DNA of 64,000 bases, taken from Amphiduros pacificus (Eukaryota; Annelida; Polychaeta; Phyllodocida; Hesionidae). The notes under the pieces were generated by a model. That model was not told the DNA's origin and made no database searches. It was given only the letters and a program-made list of their open reading frames with translations. Each line of letters opens with the position of its first letter. Position 1 is the stretch's first letter. Location of the stretch: NCBI GenBank assembly GCA_949316495.1, contig OX439004.1, forward strand, positions 14,296,536 through 14,360,535, given 5' to 3'. Both the position numbers and the translations under genes were made by a program. Below, piece after piece: positions 57,465 to 64,000 of this stretch.

Positions 57465-59492
57465 CCGTATTTACTCGTGTATAAGACGAGGTTTTTTTCC
57501 CAAAACTCTTAGTTAATGTTTAGGGGGTCGTCTTATACACGAGAGCAGTCTTATACTCGAGTATTTACGGTAAAACGTAAATACGGTAAAACGTAAATAC
57601 GATGTTCATATTTTCGAAATAACGAAAATCAGACGTAGCAGATTGATTTTAATTGCGTTTTAAATGATAAATAAAGGTATTTACCCAATATTATTGGTCT
57701 ATTATTTCAAAACGCTTTGTTTTGACTTTGTTCTCACTGATTCCAATTATCAGCGTTCAGTTTTGCGTTTCGTCATTGTCTCCACTGCTTTGAGTCGTGT
57801 CTTCCCTTTTTGATTGCGTTTTAAATGATAAATAAAGGTATTTACCCAATATTATCACAAATTGTTCGAGAACAGAACAAAACCATCAATCCATTTAAAA
57901 CGCAATTAAAATCGAGCCACGTGTGAAAGCATTTCTGTTCAAGCGGGAAGACACGACTCAAAGCAGTGGAAACAATGATGAAATGCAAAACTGTGAACGC
58001 TGATAATTGGAATCAGTGAGAACAAAGTCAAAACAAAGCGTTTCGAAATAATATTGGGTAAATACCTTTAAATGATAAATAATTTTTATAGACATAGAAG
58101 TAAAAGTAAAACGTAAATACGATGTCCGTGAAGTAGCAGATCGATTGACCACGTGACTCACAAGTCATGTGATCATTGACTTTGCAGATTTGCAGGAGAA
58201 TTGCGTTTTAAATGATAAATAAAAGCATATACCCAATATAAACACAAAATACGCTTTGCAGGTCGAGAACAGAACAAAACCATCCATCAATTTAACATGC
58301 ATTACGCAATACTAGCGTGAAAGCAAATATCGGACAGGCGGACGACTGTCTACACGTGGTTGAATATTTCTTTGTGTATTAACACGTAAATACGATGTCC
58401 GTGACGTAGCGGATCGATTGGCCACGCTTTGTTTTGACTTTGTTCTCACTGATTCCAATTATCAGCGTTCACAGTTTTGCATTTCGTCATTGTTTCCATT
58501 ACTTTGAGTCGTGTCTTCCCCTTTTTGAGAGAAATGCTTTCACACGTGGATTGATTTTAATTGCATTTTAAATGATAAATAAAGGTATATACATAATATT
58601 ATCACAAATTACGCTTTGCAGGTCGAGAACAGAATAATACCATCCATTTTTGCGCAATATATTAATATTTCAATGTGAGTTAACAATCGTTTTTGTGCTA
58701 AAAACAAGACTCTTCCTGTCACTTCCGCCTTTCAAAATTGCGACCACGTGTTGCGTTGAGTCGTGTCTTCCCTTCTTGACAAATGCCTTCACACGTGGAT
58801 CGATTTTAATTGCGTTTTAAATGATAAATAAAAGTATATACCCAACATTAACACAAGGTCGATAACAGAACAAAACCATTCATCCATTTAAATGCATTAC
58901 GCAATACGAGTTCGTCATTTTAAAAAGCGGGAGTGACGGGGACAAGCTCTTATTTTTGGCGCGAAAACAAATGGAGTGTATCAACTCGCATTGAAAAATT
59001 TAATATATTGCGCAACGATGGATCCCTGGCTTCTCTTCGTGTTGCCGCACATCAAATTTACCGTGTTCCGCACATCGAAAACGTAACACGATGTACGTGA
59101 CGTCCTTGATAATTGGAATCAGTGAGAACAAAGCCAAAACAAAGTGTTTCGAAATAATATTGGGTAAATACCTTTATTTATCATTTAAAACGCAATTAAA
59201 ATCGACCCGCTACGTCTGATATCCGTTATTTCGAAAATACGAACATCGTATTTACGTTTTACCGTATTTACTCGTGTATAAGACTGCTAAGATCTTATAT
59301 CGTAAGCATATTTAAGTTTCACTTTTAAAATGACCGCCAAGCTTCAGCTGAAGCTTGAATGGTAGCAGAGCCGATATGTCAAGAAAAACCAACTCGTCTT
59401 ATTTTTCGGAAATTGTTTTTTTTTAAGCAAAATAACCTCAATTTTGGGGGTTCGTCTTATACACTAGTCGTCTTATACACGAGTAAATACGG
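57465..59492. mobile_element. 2.0-kb composite inverted-repeat element
   Basis: Both ends read CCGTATTTACTCGTGTATAA (the right end inverted, CCGTATTTACTCGTGTATAA GACGA), with TA outside each. Near the ends lie TCGTCTTATACACGAG-type segments also present in the 602-bp element at 26948, so both belong to one family. The middle is a scramble of direct and inverted copies of GAGTCGTGTCTTCCC, TTCACACGTGGATCGATTTT and TTAAATGATAAATAAAGGTA segments. No coding frame. The superfamily is open. Confidence 0.8.
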
Positions 59493-62400
59493 TACCTTCA
59501 CTCATGGCAAGATTGTTCACTCAACATTTTGCCTGGATCCATATTTCAATACAAACATAGGCAATACGTATCCTAGATACTATGATAGTTCATCAGTCCT
59601 TAACAATACCTCAGTGCAAACAACAGTCATCCTGGTATAGAGTCCATCAGATCAGCATATTATTATTCTAGATGCAAAATAATAATATTATTATTCTAAA
59701 TGCTGAAGTGGTTGCAAATTCCAAAAAAATCAAGGTATGTATTAAAATGTCTGATTGGTTTTTTAAATGAAACAAATACAGGAATCTGTCAGTTTCTGAT
59801 TTTATTTTTTAAAAATCAAGCATAATAGATCATTTTGCTTGGGGCATCCAAGTAGAGGTGTATTTGAACATTACAAAAAGAAGAATTTTCTGAAAGAGAG
59901 CTGATATTATATCCTTGTATGATGGAAATAAAACCTTATTCTTTAACTATTCATGGAGCTCTGTGTGTGTAAACCACAGTAAGGCCAATCACACATATAC
60001 AATATGAAGTATACAACTTCAGTGTATAACAGGAACAAAATGTCAACTGGCGTTTGGCCCATGCAAGTCTTGTCTGTCAGATTGAAAAAAAAAGATTCTT
60101 CAAAGTAAGAAGTGTGTTGTGTTAACCAATAAATATCTTCCTTTACAATCAGAATTTTTGATGTTGAGTAAATTTGCATGGTCTTTGGAAAACATTAGAC
60201 CTTTAATAAAATGAGTTACAATGGCGCTGCAACTGTTAAGAAACAAAACGCTAAAGAGATATAATTTGGTAATTAACTCGATGTTGGCTTTATTCAGGAT
60301 TTTTTTGTTGTTGACCAAAGCCAGTATTTATTAAAATGAAAATGGGAAAGTACCATGTGCTTTGGTCATTGCCGATGTCTGGTCTTAAAGCATCACTCAA
60401 TGTTTAAAAAAAAATAATCCAGGAGCCACTGCTTTACACTGACGAGTCCTGCTGACATCAAAGTAAATGGGAAGGGAGGTTAGAAAGGCTGACATTTGTG
60501 GGATGTTATTGTCACCACCATCTATGTAGACATCAACATGATTAGACCTGACAGCGAGGCAGCTGAAAACTGGAAACAAACACCCAGTGAGATAGAAATA
60601 GGCCACAGAACACATAGGACATTGACTTTGCACAGATGCATATCTACAAAGAACATTAAACCCAGGATAGGCATTCAAGGCAGTTACTTTACATACACCT
60701 TTAACAGCTTTTGAAAATATTAATAAGGAATATGAATCTGTTGTGTGATTTAAGCTATAAATACCTCAAAAAGGAGAAATTTTTAGTTGATTCAGTTAAA
60801 ATTTTACATATTGGGGTTATTTCAATTTTTTTAAAAAGAATGTTTGTTTATTACCACTTGTATCGGAGGACATCATGCAGAGAGGTTCATTTATCGAGAG
60901 ATGTTTTTTTGAGAACGAAAAAAAATTGTTTGGGATCAGTGTTTGAAATTCGTGATCGCCCGGTTGCCATTTTCTATTTCTATGCATTTGTAGCCCAAAT
61001 TCTTTGCAATTTTGGGCAAAAACAATGAGAGAAATCATCCCCTCTTCTTCTGTTCCCGGCCGGTTCCATTTTGTGTCTACCACCCTGTCACATCGCACAC
61101 CAGTCTCCCTTCAAGAATGTGGTCAATGCATAGTATGAAAAGAGAGCCTCGATGCACCAGACTTCAGCATGGACCTAGTCGAAGGCGTTCCGTATGAACG
61201 ATTCTGATTGGTCAGTTTCAGATGCCTTTGACCAATGAAATTAGTCGACACATCTTTTACATCTTCACATCGCAGATGGCTATAAACTTTTACTCAGGCT
61301 ATGAACTTACAGCTTTCATAGCCCTTATGGCTACACACTTTTTTACTTAAATTTCATACACTGTTTGGAATGGTATTTTCCATTTTTTCCCCACCTAATT
61401 GAAGAAATGTACAAGCACTCTCTAATGTTCAGGCATTAAGCATGTCAATTATGTCAAATAAGAATACATTTCCCTTGTATTTTGATTGAGACATATTTCA
61501 GGCCTCAACATAGTGATGGCCATGAGCACTCAAACAGTGCACCTCAAAATACCATTCATGTTTGTTGGCCATTTTAAATCTTCAAAGGCATGAATACAGA
61601 TAGTTTAGGATCCATCATCTTGCCACACATAAGTATATCAATGGGAATGAAAATATATCAACCAGTGTATTGTATATATTATTGAAGAATCTAGCTGTGG
61701 CCATGTATACTATTATTGTTGACACCACAGATTATTACAGTACCATGTGTGACATTTGTCACAAGGTATCTGGCTCGATTTATAAAGTGAAGGCAGACTC
61801 TCGTTGAAATGTAGGAAAATATCTGAAGGTATATGATAAGACGAAGAATGAATTATGATCTTGATGGTTTGGTTGAATGATTTTGAAATATAATGCAAGT
61901 CAGATACAATATCCACAACAATTCTATATATCTTCTGTAAGATTGAACCTTGCATTATCTGAGACCAGTGAAAATCTAAAGTCACTGACCCAGCTTGATA
62001 TTCACAAGTAACTTTGGTATTCACACATACTTGGCACCAGGGAATATTTGTGTAGTATTTGACCATTTGATATGCCACTCAGTCATAGTTTTCCAACAGA
62101 TGGCACTCTGTGTGCAGCGGGAAACAGGTAGCATTTATATGTTTTAAGCAATGAGACTGCTCTGTGAATGCTTTCTTTTCAGTAAAAGTGCAGCAACATC
62201 AATCAAACATGGCAAACATGATTGACCCATTGGGGGCCTTGAAATATTTGTATGTCACAAGACCTGATTTAGATTAATTTGACAAACTGGGATATTCAAT
62301 AAAACACTCAAAATAGCATTCTCAATATCATGTCAAAATATCATGTTAAAATACAGAAATATCTTTGCAATCTGGCATATATAATTATCCTATGAAGGGA

Positions 62401-64000
62401 TTCAGGCACATTTAAATTAGAGAAACATAAAATGAATAAAAAACAAACCACATTGCATCTATTGTGGATTTTCCAGTACAATATTTAACAAAACAAAAGT
62501 TTTGTTACCATTCATATTTAACAAAACAAAAGGACACATTATCAATGTAAACAAGTCACTGTAGCCATTTTATAGCCCTAAGAATTATCATCCATCTGCT
62601 TTCTTGGAAAATAACTATGCATTGGTGAAAACAAATGGCTGCTTATTTTGCTTGATATGCAGATAGTTTACAGACAATTTTCCAACGCAAAAACATGAAC
62701 AGATGCCCACCTAATCTCCAGTCTAAACTGGTTCTAGGAGAATAGAAAACACTTACTTCACTAACAGAATGTCAGCCCATCTTCTGCTTGTTTACCCGTC
62801 ATAACCCCAGCAGATCCTATCCACCACCTCCAGGGAGATCTGCACCATTGCTTGCTACTCTGACAGCCAAACCTCTGTGACTTGTAAGAAAAGAAGTTGA
62901 AATTGTTTGTTTAGATCTGTGAAATATGAAAAAAGTAGATTCTGTAGTCATAAAAAGGGCTGAATGTTAATTGAGGCCATGATGATTAAATTGTTGTTTC
63001 ATGTTATGCCTTCCTGATTATGTTGATATTTCTTATTAGATTAATGTTATTTAGGATTTTACCACTCATCCTAAAGGCAGTTGGGGTATTGTTATTCCGA
63101 GGTTGGGAGCACAGTAGATCAGTTCATAGTTGGCACTTCCTCACAGTTCCTATCATGACCAATGTGGAGAGTTGTGCATTTTTTGTTTGTTTGGCAATTT
63201 GATATTTGACCTTGACACACAGACTTTAATATCAGAATGTTAGTTTAGACCATTGCCTTAAAACTACCTTTACATCTGTTATTTCATTGATATCACCTTG
63301 CTTGTGTTCATCTAACAGAATTTGTTTCTGTCAATTATCACATTCTTGTGCAGGCAATAGCTTGTCAAGGGTGAATATTGCCATTGCCTATTAGTGGTAA
63401 CATATTTATGGTGTTGTATATTTTTCTTGAGGTTAATCTTTTCTTTGAATTACTGTGAAATAATGCAGGCAGAAAATCATTAATTTGATCATTTCTACTT
63501 TGTGAAAAGTTTGTCAAGGCTACTTGGTGTCAAACAATAGCATTTTCTATGAGTGAAACATCACAGGAAGAAAATTGGCCATTGGCATAAGATTTAATAA
63601 GAATAGATTAGAAAAGATATGAATAGAATAGATCGGGTATGAGGTCGACATTGAACAAATAAAAGTAATGCATTTTAATCAGTTTTGAAATAGCCATTAA
63701 ATTTGAGCCATCTCTGTAAAAATGATTTAATGTTTCATACGCTATTATAAAGGAATAAATCAGAAGCAAGGAAGTTTGTCTTTGGCCTTGTTGGCTCACT
63801 CCCAACTTAGTGGGATCGATCCAGCAGATTGAGTCTATCAGATGTGAAACTACTCAAATGATCAAATGTGAAACACCTGATTATGTTATGTCACAAACTG
63901 TCAAGTATACATGGTTACTGTTACCAAAAGAAATAAGATTGCATACTATGTTGTTAAAAACAATGTTTTTTACATGTTAAATTAAAAAATATCAAAATGA
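59493..64000. other. non-coding as far as can be seen
   Basis: No exon with acceptor, frame and donor was recognised. 61190-61245 holds ATTGG and CCAAT boxes around a locally GC-rich patch (60940-61200), which could be a promoter for a transcript on either strand. No repeats of note. Confidence 0.35.

Noticed and set aside
60817-61098. Minus-strand frame MRCDRVVDTKWNRPGTEEEG as a first exon
   Set aside because: The composition is coding-like at the start and a CCAAT pair lies upstream, but there is no convincing donor and no partner exon.

Overview
The window looks like a piece of a repeat-rich lophotrochozoan genome, most likely a mollusc. The reasons are AT-rich long introns, a tRNA-headed SINE family with a tail of the kind I associate with gastropods and bivalves, an endonuclease/RT/RNase H LINE with a CCHC gag-like ORF1, several cut-and-paste transposons, and a spliced metazoan glycosyltransferase gene. 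The assignment to Mollusca is inference.

Layout. 1-15435 is a nested stack of mobile elements. A minus-strand DNA transposon (terminal inverted repeats at 1 and 10083, 702-aa DDE transposase plus a small second ORF) carries a 5.8-kb LINE with a clean 14-bp target duplication inside its small ORF. The transposon itself seems to sit at a TTAA in the 5' leader of a second, older LINE copy (10084-15435), which also carries a 606-bp TTAA-flanked MITE. 16-20 kb holds two tRNA-derived SINEs, a 12-bp coding-like repeat, and an unidentified minus-strand gene remnant. One exon of that remnant is cut by a 1.56-kb element with an 8-bp target duplication, and that element carries twelve CACGTG boxes at 23-bp spacing. 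21.3-24.6 kb holds a broken P-element/THAP9-like transposase and a RAG1-N-terminal-like zinc domain fragment. 25.3-29.8 kb is two large minisatellites (22-bp and 20/19-bp units) flanking a LINE 3' fragment that contains an inverted-repeat element.

33.8-40.3 kb is the best host gene: an 11-exon polypeptide N-acetylgalactosaminyltransferase (GALNT11-like) on the minus strand. All introns are GT-AG, the phases are consistent and the product is about 603 aa. Its two longest introns are mostly filled by minisatellites, and each array is built from the gene's own exon/intron boundary. About 20 units in intron 3 copy the last 31 nt (or about 26 nt) of exon 3 plus its 5' splice site, and about 15 units in intron 9 copy the exon-9 splice donor. 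This pair of splice-donor decoy arrays is the most unusual signal in the window.

40.6-64 kb is mostly intergenic or intronic sequence. It holds several MITEs, a 2-kb composite inverted-repeat element, a near-perfect 49-bp hairpin, and three small plus-strand exons (46319, 54905, 56285). These look like two alternative first coding exons and a shared 36-nt second exon of a gene that continues beyond the window or through long introns.

Long open frames inside the minisatellites are artefacts of unit lengths that avoid stops, and were not called as genes.
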